Part shown: positions 1 to 8,839 of the stretch, in pieces
Layout: each line of letters opens with the position of its first letter
Numbering within the stretch: position 1 is the stretch's first letter
DNA from: JBCDBD01 sp039184335
GTDB lineage: Bacteria > Bacteroidota > Bacteroidia > Flavobacteriales > Flavobacteriaceae
Assembly (NCBI GenBank): GCA_039184335.1
Contig: JBCDBD010000004.1
Location: forward strand, 93,045-157,044
DNA length: 64,000 nt
Direction of reading: 5' to 3'
Notes under the pieces: model-generated
Database searches by the model: none
Told to the model about the DNA's origin: nothing
The model's input: the letters and a program-made list of their open reading frames with translations, nothing else
Translations under genes and position numbers: made by a program

Positions 1-948
1 GAGCAATTCCATTTCGCCTTCAAGGTTTCTTACCGCAATGCCAAGACGATCACTATCTGGATCAGTGCCCACCACCATATCAGCACCGATTTCCTCTGCT
101 TTTCTGATGGCCATTTCCAATGCTTCGGGCTCTTCTGGATTGGGCGACTTCACAGTGGGAAAGGCCCCATCAGGCTTCGCTTGCTCTTCTACGATGGTCA
201 CGTTTTGGTACCCTGCCCTCTTCAATACTTCTGGAATTGCTGTGATCGATGTGCCGTGAAGTGAAGTGAAGACAATTTTGAAATGGTCCTTTCCCTCGGC
301 ATTGAAACTTCCATTTTTGACTGATGCCCCAAAAAAGGCTTCATCTACTTCGTTATCGATCGGTGTGATCAGATTGGCATCGGCATCGAACTTGATATCC
401 TCAAAACCGATTGCATTGATCTCGGCAATGATTTCACCATCCTGGGGGGGTACGATCTGCCCACCATCACTCCAATATACTTTGTACCCATTGTATTCTG
501 GCGGGTTGTGCGAAGCGGTCAATACAATACCGGCATGACAATTCAAGTACCGAACGGCAAAAGAAAGCTCAGGGGTCGTTCTGAGCTCAGTAAAAAGAAA
601 CACTTTGATTCCGTTTGCTGCAAAAACCTCTGAAACCACTTTTGACAGGGTATCACTATTGTGCCGGCAGTCATAGGCAATGACCACTTTGATTTCTTCA
701 TTGGGGTAGTTCTTTTTGAGGTAGTTGCTGAGTCCTTGGGTGTTTTTGCCCAAGGTATATTTGTTGATTCTATTGGTGCCAATGCCCATAACCCCTCGCA
801 TACCTCCGGTACCGAATTCGAGATTTTTATAGAAACGCTCCTTTAACTCTTCAGGATCATTGTCCATAAGTTCTTGAATCTCCTTTTTTACTGATGCATC
901 GAAAAAATCAGTCAGCCATGATTGTGCGGTTTTGGTAACAGTGTCCAT
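1..948 (-). CDS. Phosphoglucomutase/phosphomannomutase family protein (3' end cut by the window)
   Basis: Interconverts hexose 1- and 6-phosphates in the cytoplasm, feeding glycolysis or sugar-nucleotide synthesis. The reading frame is open from the ATG at 948 to the window edge, giving 316 codons of a family that is usually about 550-580 residues, so only the N-terminal half is present. The phosphoserine loop TASHNP is visible, with the serine near residue 146, and the metal-binding loop GTDPDSDR lies near residues 294-301. The early motif FGTGGMRG is typical of the longer phosphohexomutase class. Substrate preference (glucose or mannose) cannot be decided from this half. The gene is divergent from the T9SS cargo gene at 1104. 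Confidence 0.93.
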   Translation of the reverse strand, partial: MDTVTKTAQSWLTDFFDASVKKEIQELMDNDPEELKERFYKNLEFGTGGMRGVMGIGTNRINKYTLGKNTQGLSNYLKKNYPNEEIKVVIAYDCRHNSDTLSKVVSEVFAANGIKVFLFTELRTTPELSFAVRYLNCHAGIVLTASHNPPEYNGYKVYWSDGGQIVPPQDGEIIAEINAIGFEDIKFDADANLITPIDNEVDEAFFGASVKNGSFNAEGKDHFKIVFTSLHGTSITAIPEVLKRAGYQNVTIVEEQAKPDGAFPTVKSPNPEEPEALEMAIRKAEEIGADMVVGTDPDSDRLGIAVRNLEGEMELL

Positions 949-1103
949 ACGAATTTTGGTATTTAGAAATGCGATATAAAAATACAGTAGTTTCTTAATA
1001 AATCTATAGTAAACTTTTAGGCGTGAATGCAGATATCCCAAAAAAGCTCATGATAACGGTAAAAATTGGGCGGTTCGTAGAATTTTTAGTATGTTGTCAT
1101 GCT

Positions 1104-3746
1104 ATGAAAAGTTGGACTACTTTTCTTTTATTCTTTTTCATGACTGCTGTCTTTGCACAGCGGGAGGCTGCAAACTGGTATTTTGGCAACTTTGCGGGTC
1201 TGGACTTTAATTCTGGAGCTCCAGAGTTTCTTTTGGATGGACAGATCAATACAGTTGAGGGCTGTGAGTCATTTTCAGATGCACAGGGCAATCTTCTTTT
1301 TTATACAGAAGGGAAAACTGTTTGGAATCGACGTCATGAGGTCATGCCCAATGGTACCGGGTTGGGTGGGAGTTTTTCAACAACCCAATCTGCATTGGTC
1401 GTACCTCACCCCGTCAGTAAAAATCTGTATTTTATCTTTACTCCTGACGATGCGCTATCCATATCGTTAGGGGGATCTAATGGCTTTAACTACTCGGTTT
1501 TAGACATGTCACGCGATGGCGGACTCGGGGATATCGTTACGAAGAACGTTACCTTGTTGGACGAGTGTTCTGAAAAAGTCTCAGCAGTGCGAAACCAGAC
1601 GGGTGACTATTACTGGGTAATTACCCATTACCGAAACCGGTTTTACGCCTATAGGGTCGATAATCTAGGGGTCAATACAACTCCGGTGGTTTCAACGGTC
1701 GGTCCGTTGATCGATGATTTTGAAAATATTAGGGGCAGTTTGAAAATGTCTCCAAATGGAGATAAATTGGCCATTGCACACACTATCGTAAGACCTGAAA
1801 ATAAAGGTAGCCTCTATCTTTTTGATTTCGATGTCAATACGGGCGTGGTCAGCAATCCGTTACTGGTCAGCGACAAAAGACTGTATTATGGTGTGGAGTT
1901 CTCATCAAATTCCTCAAAACTTTATGCGAGTGGCCTGACCATCTCTGGAAATAGTGCGGATATCCCTGAAAATATATTGGAATTGGTGCAGTTCGATTTA
2001 GATGATCCAGATATACCCGGCTCAGCCTACGTGGTGAACACCTTTGGTGCAAATATTATAGGCGATGTGGCCGGGAGCTTACAAATAGGTATTGATAAAA
2101 AGGTATACCACGCTATTCCGAACGCTAAGCTTTCTGTTATTCGCACCCCCAATTTAAAGGGTATCGATTGTGACTTTCGGGAATTTGGGGTAGATTTGGG
2201 TAACAGGGCCTCGTCATATGGCCTTCCCCCCTTCATCCAATCCTTTTTTGAAACCATTGTCACTATCGAAAATTTCTGCGAGGGTGATGTCACGACTTTT
2301 ACAACAGAATCTTCTGGAGACGTAGCTGCCATCCATTGGGATTTTGGAGACCCAGCTTCTGGCGCAAATAATTTTTCAACAGATTTGAACCCCACCCATG
2401 TATTCTCTTCAAATGGGCTGTTCGAGGTCACGGTCGAGGTAGAATATACCAATGGTTCCAATCGTACTTTTTTGGAGTTTGTCGAGATAGCGGAAATACC
2501 TGATGTGAACAGTGTGGTGCAATTGGTGCAGTGCGATGTGGATGGTATGGACGACGGAATTTCAAAGTTTAACCTCAATGAGGCCATATCGTTGTTTTCG
2601 AAAGGAAATGAAGACATCAATGGGTTGTTTTTTACCACGGAACAAGATGCCATAGCGAATGTCAACCAATTGGAACCCGTTGGCTATACCAATAGTGCTA
2701 ATAACCAGAGACTCTATGTAAGAGCTTTTGAAAATGCGGAATGCTTTGTTATTGTCCAAGTCGAACTAATAGTGAAACCAATGTCAGATTTAGGACTTTA
2801 CGGTACCATAGCTGTATGTGACGAAGGCTTTTCTGCTTTGGCCTCTACCATTTCGCTAAGTAATGTTTACCATTATCTGGAAGGGGAATTTCTAAGTTCT
2901 AAGTCCATCAAGGTTTTTAGTGAACTTGATAATGCCTTACTGGAATTGGGTCCTTTTGCCATTGATGAAGAGCTTATTCTAGGCCCTTTTGATTCAAGAA
3001 CATTATTTTTTAGGATAGAGGAAGAAAACGCGTGTGACCAGATGGGAAGTATACAACTCAACATCTTGGAAAGACCAGATTACGAGACTGAAAGGGCAGT
3101 ACAGCTATGCGATAACGGTGAGGCCTTTTTGATGTCAGAGTTGGGTTATGATACCTACACATGGTCAAATGGCAGTGCTTCTGATGCGATTACCGTTATA
3201 GAACCGGGAGAGTATAGCGTTACCTTCACCCAAGGGGTCTGTAGTTATACCCAAGTCTTTACTGTGGAACCAGTGGCAGGAATTAAGATCAGTGAGATTG
3301 ACATACGCGATTTTAGGCCAAACAACAGTGTCGTTGTCCATGTTGAAGCGGGTGGCGGTGAGATTCAATATTCCATTGATGGGGGAGTTACCTTTCAACC
3401 ATCGAACAGTTTTCAGGAATTATTTCCTGGAACTTATGAGATTGTTGTCACAGATAACTGTTCAGAAGTCAGTGAAACTATCTTGGTCGGTGGGTTGAGT
3501 ACATTTTTCACCCCCAATGGCGATGGCATAAATGATATTTGGACACTTTCAAATGCCACGTACTTCCCAAATTTTAAGTTGTCAATTTTTGATAAATACG
3601 GCAAGCTTATCAACAGGTTTACCGATGCCTTGGTAGGTTGGGATGGCACCTATCAAAACCAGCCCATGCCTTCAGATGATTACTGGTATCTATTTGAATC
3701 AGAAGAGGGAAAAGTAGCGACAGGTCATTTTTCCCTGAAGCGCTAG
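1104..3746 (+). CDS. Secreted multidomain protein with PKD domain and T9SS type B C-terminal sorting domain
   Basis: Predicted cargo of the type IX secretion system, exported to the cell surface or medium. I chose the ATG at 1104 over a GTG at 1023 because it starts directly with a signal peptide (MKSWTTFLLFFFMTAVFAQ). The first 380 or so residues read like a beta-propeller (WYFGNFAGLDFNSG and similar strands). A PKD fold follows at about residues 395-460 (HWDFGDP). The last 80 residues are the gliding-motility-type sorting domain: FFTPNGDGINDIW, then FDKYGKLI, then DDYWYLFE and a basic end. The length is 880 residues. The stop overlaps that of the convergent glycosyltransferase by 4 bp (CTAG). 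The specific function is unknown; adhesin-like or gliding-associated surface proteins share this architecture. Confidence 0.88.
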   Translation: MKSWTTFLLFFFMTAVFAQREAANWYFGNFAGLDFNSGAPEFLLDGQINTVEGCESFSDAQGNLLFYTEGKTVWNRRHEVMPNGTGLGGSFSTTQSALVVPHPVSKNLYFIFTPDDALSISLGGSNGFNYSVLDMSRDGGLGDIVTKNVTLLDECSEKVSAVRNQTGDYYWVITHYRNRFYAYRVDNLGVNTTPVVSTVGPLIDDFENIRGSLKMSPNGDKLAIAHTIVRPENKGSLYLFDFDVNTGVVSNPLLVSDKRLYYGVEFSSNSSKLYASGLTISGNSADIPENILELVQFDLDDPDIPGSAYVVNTFGANIIGDVAGSLQIGIDKKVYHAIPNAKLSVIRTPNLKGIDCDFREFGVDLGNRASSYGLPPFIQSFFETIVTIENFCEGDVTTFTTESSGDVAAIHWDFGDPASGANNFSTDLNPTHVFSSNGLFEVTVEVEYTNGSNRTFLEFVEIAEIPDVNSVVQLVQCDVDGMDDGISKFNLNEAISLFSKGNEDINGLFFTTEQDAIANVNQLEPVGYTNSANNQRLYVRAFENAECFVIVQVELIVKPMSDLGLYGTIAVCDEGFSALASTISLSNVYHYLEGEFLSSKSIKVFSELDNALLELGPFAIDEELILGPFDSRTLFFRIEEENACDQMGSIQLNILERPDYETERAVQLCDNGEAFLMSELGYDTYTWSNGSASDAITVIEPGEYSVTFTQGVCSYTQVFTVEPVAGIKISEIDIRDFRPNNSVVVHVEAGGGEIQYSIDGGVTFQPSNSFQELFPGTYEIVVTDNCSEVSETILVGGLSTFFTPNGDGINDIWTLSNATYFPNFKLSIFDKYGKLINRFTDALVGWDGTYQNQPMPSDDYWYLFESEEGKVATGHFSLKR

Positions 3747-4690
3747 GCATTCAATGTTTGGTCGATAATGTAACTTTTCTCTTCCTTTTTTGACCGTACG
3801 ACCAACTCACCAAGAAAACCTGCCAAAAACAATTGTGTGCCCATGATCATTGCGGCGAGTGCAATGTAAAATTGGGGGCGCTCTGTAATCAGTCTTCCCG
3901 TCGGATTGAGAAACAGTTTATCGATACCTAGATAGATGGAAAATCCGAAACCCACGAAAAACATGAATATCCCCATCGCGCCGAAAAGGTGCATGGGCTG
4001 TTTCCCAAATTTTGAGACGAACCAAATGGTGACCAGATCCAAAAAGCCATTGATAAAACGTTCTGCACCAAATTTTGTGTGGCCATATTTTCTCGGCTGG
4101 TGTTGAACCACTTTTTCCCCAATTCGGCTAAAACCCGCATTTTTGGCCAACACCGGAATGTAGCGGTGCATGTCACCAGCAACCTCTATGTTTTTTACCA
4201 CCTCTTTTCGAAATGCTTTAAGACCACAATTGAAGTCATGTAGCTTTAGTCCTGAAGTACGCCTAGCAGCCCAATTGAAAAGCTTTGAAGGTAGGTTTTT
4301 GCTTATGATCGAGTCAAAGCGCTTCTTTTTCCAACCCGATATGACGTCAAAGTGCTGCTCGTTGATGAGTTGGTACAGTCCAGGAATTTCTTCGGGATTA
4401 TCTTGCAGGTCGGCATCCATCGTGATGACCACCTCACCTTTGGCCTGCGAAAAACCGGCATGAAGCGCCTGAGATTTTCCAAAGTTCCTTAAAAAACGGA
4501 TTCCCTTGACGTTTGAATTTTTACGTGTCATTTCAGTAATGGTATCCCATGACCCATCTGAGCTTCCATCGTCGATAAAAATAATTTCATATGAAAAACG
4601 ATTGGATTGCATCACCTGTGCAATCCAATCGTGTAGTTCGAGTAGTGATTCTTTTTCGTTGAGTAAGGGAATTACAATGGATAATTGCAT
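3743..4690 (-). CDS. Family 2 glycosyltransferase with C-terminal membrane helices (DPM1/GtrB-like)
   Basis: Predicted to transfer a sugar from a nucleotide donor to a lipid carrier such as undecaprenyl phosphate, at the inner face of the cytoplasmic membrane. The N-terminal GT-A domain shows VIPLLNEKESL, the acidic IIFIDDGSSDGS strand and the metal-binding TMDADLQDNPEEI at about residues 93-105. Two hydrophobic helices lie near residues 230-300 (FGAMGIFMFFVGFGF and an IALAAMIMGTQLFLAGF segment), as in GtrB-type enzymes. The length of 315 residues is normal. The DUF4199 gene lies 43 bp upstream on the same strand, a pairing I recall as common in flavobacteria. A possible -7 box TACTTTTG lies at 4714-4721. 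The acceptor is unknown. Confidence 0.9.
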   Translation of the reverse strand: MQLSIVIPLLNEKESLLELHDWIAQVMQSNRFSYEIIFIDDGSSDGSWDTITEMTRKNSNVKGIRFLRNFGKSQALHAGFSQAKGEVVITMDADLQDNPEEIPGLYQLINEQHFDVISGWKKKRFDSIISKNLPSKLFNWAARRTSGLKLHDFNCGLKAFRKEVVKNIEVAGDMHRYIPVLAKNAGFSRIGEKVVQHQPRKYGHTKFGAERFINGFLDLVTIWFVSKFGKQPMHLFGAMGIFMFFVGFGFSIYLGIDKLFLNPTGRLITERPQFYIALAAMIMGTQLFLAGFLGELVVRSKKEEKSYIIDQTLNA

Positions 4691-4733
4691 TGTTTTTTTC
4701 GTGTAATTCCCATCAAAAGTAGTACATTTTGCT

Positions 4734-5252
4734 TTAGTAAGCTGGTTTGGATTTTTTTAAGATCAAGCCAGAAATTAAGCCCAGCACCAATCCGATGACA
4801 ATATTGAATATCAAGATGATCGGATACGTAATCCAGAAGTAATTGATGGTACCGTCATACTGTTGTTGGATCTGTTCAGGAGATGCCGTGCCAGCTTCTT
4901 CGGCAGCTGCTTTTTGGGCCTCGGCCACCTTTAGGGCAAAATCTGGATCTAGAAGATTAGAAAGAATCAATAGGTAAACGATATATACGATGGCTGAAAT
5001 AAGCGCTATTCCCGTCCCTAGTTTAAGTGCCTCGCCAATGGTAAGATACCCTTGGTTGGCTTTTTTAAAACTATAGATTCCCCAAAAAACAACGGCAGCC
5101 ATCATCACAATGCCTATGATTTGGTTTGCTGAACTTTGTGAAGTGTGTGCATCTTGTAGAAACAGCATAACGCCGAAAGCAACAGATAGCCCCCCTAAAA
5201 TCAGTCCATAGTTCAATGAGAACGTTCCTGTCTTTGGTTGATTTTCTTCCAT
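4734..5252 (-). CDS. DUF4199 family membrane protein
   Basis: This is a 172-residue integral membrane protein of unknown function, recognised as DUF4199 from its overall layout. Four hydrophobic segments are visible at about residues 13-30, 43-60, 78-98 and 138-163. A hydrophilic, Ala/Glu/Gln-rich stretch lies between helices 3 and 4 (residues 100-135). The C-terminus carries a short basic tail (LKKSKPAY). It lies directly upstream of the membrane-associated glycosyltransferase on the same strand, so a joint role in cell-envelope glycan assembly is plausible but is only inferred from position. Confidence 0.8.
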   Translation of the reverse strand: MEENQPKTGTFSLNYGLILGGLSVAFGVMLFLQDAHTSQSSANQIIGIVMMAAVVFWGIYSFKKANQGYLTIGEALKLGTGIALISAIVYIVYLLILSNLLDPDFALKVAEAQKAAAEEAGTASPEQIQQQYDGTINYFWITYPIILIFNIVIGLVLGLISGLILKKSKPAY

Positions 5253-5350
5253 TTTAATATATTTTTAGGTTGATTACGCCAGATTAGTGAGCACTTTCTT
5301 AAAAAAGTTACAATGAAAGGTACAATTTTTTATTTTTTAAGGTTTTAAGG

Positions 5351-5380
5351 TTGTATAAAAACAAAAAATAGCTAAATTTG
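5351..5380 (+). promoter_or_regulatory. Bacteroidota-type promoter of rpmE2
   Basis: TTG at 5351-5353 and TAAATTTG at 5373-5380 are separated by 19 nt, matching the Bacteroidota primary sigma consensus (TTG near -33, TAnnTTTG near -7). Transcription should start near 5386, leaving a leader of about 28 nt before the rpmE2 ATG at 5415. Confidence 0.8.
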
Positions 5381-5414
5381 CACCTCGAAAATTCCAACAT
5401 CAAGAATACATACG

Positions 5415-5684
5415 ATGAGAAAAGAGATACATCCTGAGAATTATAGACTTGTGGCTTTTAAAGACATGTCAAATGACGATGTCTTTATTACCAAGTCCAC
5501 TGCAGAATCAAAAGAGACCATCACAGTTGATGGTACAGAGTATCCATTGATCAAATTGGAGATTTCAAGAACTTCACATCCCTACTACACTGGTAAGACC
5601 AAATTGGTTGACACCGCTGGTAGAATTGATAAGTTCAAGAACAAGTACAAAAAGTTCAGTAAACAAGAAAAAGCTGCTGAATAG
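5415..5684 (+). CDS. rpmE2: 50S ribosomal protein L31, type B
   Basis: Component of the large ribosomal subunit. The 89 residues start MRKEIHPENYR and contain SRTSHPYYTGK and GRIDKFKNKYKKF, both hallmarks of L31 type B. The CxxC zinc-binding cysteines of the type A form are absent, so this is the zinc-independent version. It is monocistronic: a consensus promoter lies immediately upstream and a hairpin terminator at 5708-5743. The next gene downstream encodes a GlmU-family protein. Confidence 0.96.
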   Translation: MRKEIHPENYRLVAFKDMSNDDVFITKSTAESKETITVDGTEYPLIKLEISRTSHPYYTGKTKLVDTAGRIDKFKNKYKKFSKQEKAAE

Positions 5685-5707
5685 TTTTTTCTTTGAAATA
5701 TAACACT

Positions 5708-5743
5708 AACGCCTTCGTTTTTAATGGAGGCGTTTTTATTTTT
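5708..5743 (+). terminator. Intrinsic terminator of rpmE2
   Basis: The stem AACGCCTTC (5708-5716) pairs with GGAGGCGTT (5726-5734) with one wobble, followed by a T-rich tract. It lies 24 nt after the rpmE2 stop. Confidence 0.8.
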
Positions 5744-5766
5744 ATACCATACCAAGGTCTCCTCTC

Positions 5767-6942
5767 ATGAACTATATACTTTCAGATGGCCATTATCGGG
5801 ATGCGATGCTGCCTTTTACATTTACCCGGCCTATTGCTGACATCCGTATCGGTATATTGACCATACGTGAAAAGTGGGAACGATACCTTTCAACCGAGGT
5901 GACCACGATGTCAAGTGCTTATCTATCAGAAAAATTCCCTCTAAAGACAGCAGCTGAAAATGTTGTGATCAATGCCCCATTTTTGCCCAGCCAAGATTTG
6001 GTTGAAAAAATACATGCGCTGCGATTGGGTGAGGCACTAGTGACCGAAGGCGAAATCATCGCTTATTGTACAGAGAATCCTGAAGCCGCATTCAGCCTTT
6101 CTTCGTATAGGTCCATTGCCTTTAAGAATGCGGTAGTGACGGTCAAGAATCCATGGGATATTTTCTCAAAAAATGGGAAAGTGCTGCAAGCTGATTTTGA
6201 ACTGTTGACCAGAGGTAGGGAAAGTCATCCCATCTCCTCAACCAATACAGTGATTGCACCTGAGCATATTTTTATTGAAGAGGGAGCTACCGTTGCCTGC
6301 AGTATCTTGAATGCCTCTACGGGCCCCATATATATTGGGAAAGGAGCCGAAATCATGGAAGGATGCGTGATACGGGGTGGTTTGGCCTTATGTGATCATG
6401 CCATCTTAAAAATGGGTGCTAAAATATACGGGCCTTCCACTTTTGGCCCCCATTGTAGAATTGGAGGCGAAGTGAACAACACCGTTGCATTTGGTTACTC
6501 CAATAAGGGCCATGAGGGATTTTTGGGCAATTCAGTGCTTGGGGAGTGGTGCAATCTTGGTGCAGACACCAATACATCAAATATGAAGAACAACTATGCA
6601 GAAGTGCGGTTGTGGAGTTATGGAACCGAAGGTTTTGCACGTACGGGATTACAATTTTGTGGGTTGATGATGGGCGACCATAGCAAATGTGGTATCAATA
6701 CCATGTTCAATACGGGTACGGTCGTTGGCGTAAGTGCCAACATTTTCGGTAGTGGGTATCCCCGTAACTTCATTCCAAGTTTTAGTTGGGGCGGTGCATC
6801 TGGCTTTACCAGTTATCTGCCCAAGAGAGCCTTGGAAACTGCGAAGACAATGATGGCAAGGCGGGGGCTTGTATTGGATTCAAAAGAACGGGCCATCTTG
6901 GAAGAGGTATATGAATTGACCAAAAAATGGAGGAGAACCTAG
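5767..6942 (+). CDS. GlmU-family sugar nucleotidyltransferase/acyltransferase-like protein
   Basis: Resembles the Bacteroidota form of GlmU (TIGR03991 type), proposed to make UDP-GlcNAc for peptidoglycan and other glycans. The N-terminal part begins NYILSDGHYRDAMLPFTFTRPIADIR, an atypical nucleotidyltransferase start that lacks the classical LAAGxGTRM loop. From about residue 155 the protein turns into a left-handed beta-helix of hexapeptide repeats (IYIGKGAEIMEGCVIRGG, then AKIYGPSTFGPHCRIGGE and beyond). The length of 391 residues fits this family. The tail is helical and basic. It lies downstream of the rpmE2 terminator and upstream of mtaB on the same strand. Whether both catalytic activities are retained cannot be told from the sequence alone. 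Confidence 0.85.
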   Translation: MNYILSDGHYRDAMLPFTFTRPIADIRIGILTIREKWERYLSTEVTTMSSAYLSEKFPLKTAAENVVINAPFLPSQDLVEKIHALRLGEALVTEGEIIAYCTENPEAAFSLSSYRSIAFKNAVVTVKNPWDIFSKNGKVLQADFELLTRGRESHPISSTNTVIAPEHIFIEEGATVACSILNASTGPIYIGKGAEIMEGCVIRGGLALCDHAILKMGAKIYGPSTFGPHCRIGGEVNNTVAFGYSNKGHEGFLGNSVLGEWCNLGADTNTSNMKNNYAEVRLWSYGTEGFARTGLQFCGLMMGDHSKCGINTMFNTGTVVGVSANIFGSGYPRNFIPSFSWGGASGFTSYLPKRALETAKTMMARRGLVLDSKERAILEEVYELTKKWRRT

Positions 6943-6972
6943 GCCGTAAGCGTACTTGTGGTCAATAATTTA

Positions 6973-6980
6973 TATCTTTG
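6973..6980 (+). promoter_or_regulatory. Possible -7 box for mtaB
   Basis: TATCTTTG at 6973-6980 matches TAnnTTTG and lies 24 nt before the mtaB ATG at 7005. No TTG sits at the 19-nt distance, so this is only a partial promoter. It argues against translation starting at the TTG codon at 6978, which falls inside this box. Confidence 0.4.
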
Positions 6981-7004
6981 CCCACCCAAAATAAAACCCT
7001 CACG

Positions 7005-8333
7005 ATGCGCAAAAAAGTTGCCTTCTTTACTTTAGGTTGCAAATTAAATTTCTCAGAGACTTCTACCATTGCGCGAAGTTTTGTGAAAGAGGGTTTTGAT
7101 AGGGTTGATTTTGACCAAGCTGCCGATATTTATGTCATCAATACGTGTTCGGTCACCGAGAATGCCGATAAACGGTTCAAGACCATAGTAAAACAGGCAC
7201 AGAAGCACAATCAAAAGGCATTTGTTGTTGCTGTTGGCTGCTATGCCCAGTTGAAGCCCGAAGAACTGGCTGCAGTCGATGGCGTGGATTTAGTTTTAGG
7301 GGCCGCTGAAAAATTTAAGGTCACTGATTATCTGAACGACCTCTCTAAAAATGATTTTGGGCAAGTCCATTCCTGTGAGATTGAAACTGCCGATTTTTAT
7401 GTGGGCAGTTATGCCATTGGCGATAGAACACGGGCATTTTTGAAGGTGCAGGATGGTTGTGACTACAAGTGTACCTACTGCACCATACCATTGGCACGGG
7501 GCATATCGCGAAGTGATACCTTGCAAAATGTATTGAAGAACGCGGCTGAGATTGCCGCTACGGGAATAAAGGAAATTGTCTTGACCGGGGTCAATATCGG
7601 GGATTATGGAAAAGGGGAATTTGGCAATAAAAAGCACGGGCATACCTTTTTTGATCTGGTGCGGGCACTGGACACCGTAAATGGGGTAAAGCGCTTGAGA
7701 ATATCATCTATTGAGCCTAACCTGCTAAAGAATGAAACCATAGATTTTATCGCAAACAGTAAGGCTTTCATGCCCCATTTTCATATCCCCTTGCAAAGCG
7801 GTAGCGACACCGTGCTCAAGTTGATGCGTAGAAGGTATTTGTCCAATCTCTATGTTGACCGTGTAAAACGCATAAGGAAAACAATGCCCCATGCTTGTAT
7901 TGGGGTGGATGTTATCGTTGGATTTCCTGGGGAAACCGACGCACATTTTTTAGAAACCTATCATTTTCTCAACACTCTAGACGTCTCATACCTTCACGTA
8001 TTTACGTATTCAGAGCGCGACCATACATTGGCAGCCGAAATGGGAGGCGTTGTGCCCAAAAGTGTACGGCATAAACGAAGCAAAATGCTACGTGGACTTT
8101 CTGCAAAAAAAAGACGTGCGTTTTATGAAAGCCAATTGGGTGCCACAAGAACGGTTTTGTTTGAGGGGGAAAACAAATCAGGGTATATTCATGGCTTCAC
8201 AGAAAACTATGTGAAGGTCAAAGCCCCATGGAATCCAGACTTGGTGAACACCTTACACGAAGTGGAGCTCACAGAAATCGATGAAGATGGGTTGGTACGT
8301 TTCACATTTGTGGCCAATGTGGTCATTGCATAA
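7005..8333 (+). CDS. mtaB: tRNA t6A37 methylthiotransferase MtaB
   Basis: Radical-SAM enzyme that adds a methylthio group to N6-threonylcarbamoyladenosine at position 37 of tRNAs reading ANN codons. From the ATG at 7005 the protein has 442 residues. The N-terminal UPF0004 domain starts KVAFFTLGCKLNFSE and holds the first iron-sulfur cysteines (GCK, NTCSVT, VGCYAQ). The radical-SAM motif is DGCDYKCTYCTIPLARG, the MtaB-type CxxxCxxC. Further core motifs are EIVLTGVNIGDYG, HIPLQSGSD and GVDVIVGFPGE. The C-terminal 60 residues are consistent with a TRAM RNA-binding domain. An upstream TTG start at 6978 would add nine residues and overlap the promoter box. A strong terminator follows directly. Confidence 0.95.
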   Translation: MRKKVAFFTLGCKLNFSETSTIARSFVKEGFDRVDFDQAADIYVINTCSVTENADKRFKTIVKQAQKHNQKAFVVAVGCYAQLKPEELAAVDGVDLVLGAAEKFKVTDYLNDLSKNDFGQVHSCEIETADFYVGSYAIGDRTRAFLKVQDGCDYKCTYCTIPLARGISRSDTLQNVLKNAAEIAATGIKEIVLTGVNIGDYGKGEFGNKKHGHTFFDLVRALDTVNGVKRLRISSIEPNLLKNETIDFIANSKAFMPHFHIPLQSGSDTVLKLMRRRYLSNLYVDRVKRIRKTMPHACIGVDVIVGFPGETDAHFLETYHFLNTLDVSYLHVFTYSERDHTLAAEMGGVVPKSVRHKRSKMLRGLSAKKRRAFYESQLGATRTVLFEGENKSGYIHGFTENYVKVKAPWNPDLVNTLHEVELTEIDEDGLVRFTFVANVVIA

Positions 8334-8362
8334 AAAAACCTCTCAATCGAGAGGTTTTTTTT
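8333..8362. terminator. Bidirectional intrinsic terminator between mtaB and the convergent acetyltransferase gene
   Basis: AAAAAACCTCTC (about 8333-8344), a 4-nt loop and GAGAGGTTTTTT (8349-8360) form a 12-bp perfect stem with A and T tracts on both sides. It can stop transcription from mtaB and from the minus-strand gene ending at 8370. Confidence 0.85.
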
Positions 8363-8369
8363 GATAAGG

Positions 8370-8654
8370 TCAAATGCGTATACCTACCGGTAGCATTTCT
8401 TTATATTGTCTATTTTTACGCAAGAACCCTGCAATGTGGGGGCTGGTAGGTACCACCCGTAAATTTTGTTCTTGAATTTGATGGAGAACGGCTTTGATAA
8501 AGTTTTCTTTAAAGCCCTCTTGCGTGATTTCTTCTGGTATGACCAGTTTGGTTAAAAAAACCTTTCGTTCTTGTGATGAGTATTCAATCTTTGCCAAATG
8601 CCCATCAATCTTGGTTTCGAATTGGCGCAAGAAACTATTATCCTTAATTTCCAT
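8370..8654 (-). CDS. Small YjdJ-type GNAT N-acetyltransferase-like protein
   Basis: A 94-residue protein of the minimal acetyl-CoA-binding GNAT subfamily. I place the start at 8654 (MEIKDNSFLRQFETKIDGHL) because upstream in-frame codons run into low-complexity DNA and do not resemble the family. Core features are GHLAKIEYSSQERKVFLTKLVIPEE, an amphipathic helix over residues 48-68, and the RVVPTSPHIAGFLRKNRQY end, equivalent to the conserved 'vPtCpfv..y...p' motif; here the usual cysteine is a serine. These proteins may acetylate small molecules or act as auxiliary domains; the substrate is unknown. It is convergent with mtaB and shares its terminator. Confidence 0.8.
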   Translation of the reverse strand: MEIKDNSFLRQFETKIDGHLAKIEYSSQERKVFLTKLVIPEEITQEGFKENFIKAVLHQIQEQNLRVVPTSPHIAGFLRKNRQYKEMLPVGIRI

Positions 8655-8839
8655 TTCAATTATATAGTTTAGTTTATTTTTAGAGCTGGACAAAAAAATT
8701 ACGACAAGGCTCAGCATCGTAATTTTTGAATTGTAACCAATATTTTCCGTTTTGTATCTATTTGGGGCTGTGCACAAAAGGGAAACAAAAGTAGTTAAAA
8801 AATACCTAAATTCCTACAGAAATCGACCATACCAATATT

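Noticed and set aside
38..846. Several plus-strand open frames over the first 850 bases
   Set aside because: They lie antisense to the phosphohexomutase gene, which has clear motifs (TASHNP, DPDSDR) on the minus strand and runs off the window edge.
2027..2665. 212-codon minus-strand open frame inside the T9SS cargo gene
   Set aside because: Antisense to a gene with PKD and sorting domains; the product is Ser-rich without any recognisable family or signal.
3707..3735. GGGAAAA/TTTTCCC inverted repeat at the end of the T9SS cargo gene as a terminator for the glycosyltransferase
   Set aside because: On the minus strand it is followed by TCTTCTGATT with no T tract and the loop is long.
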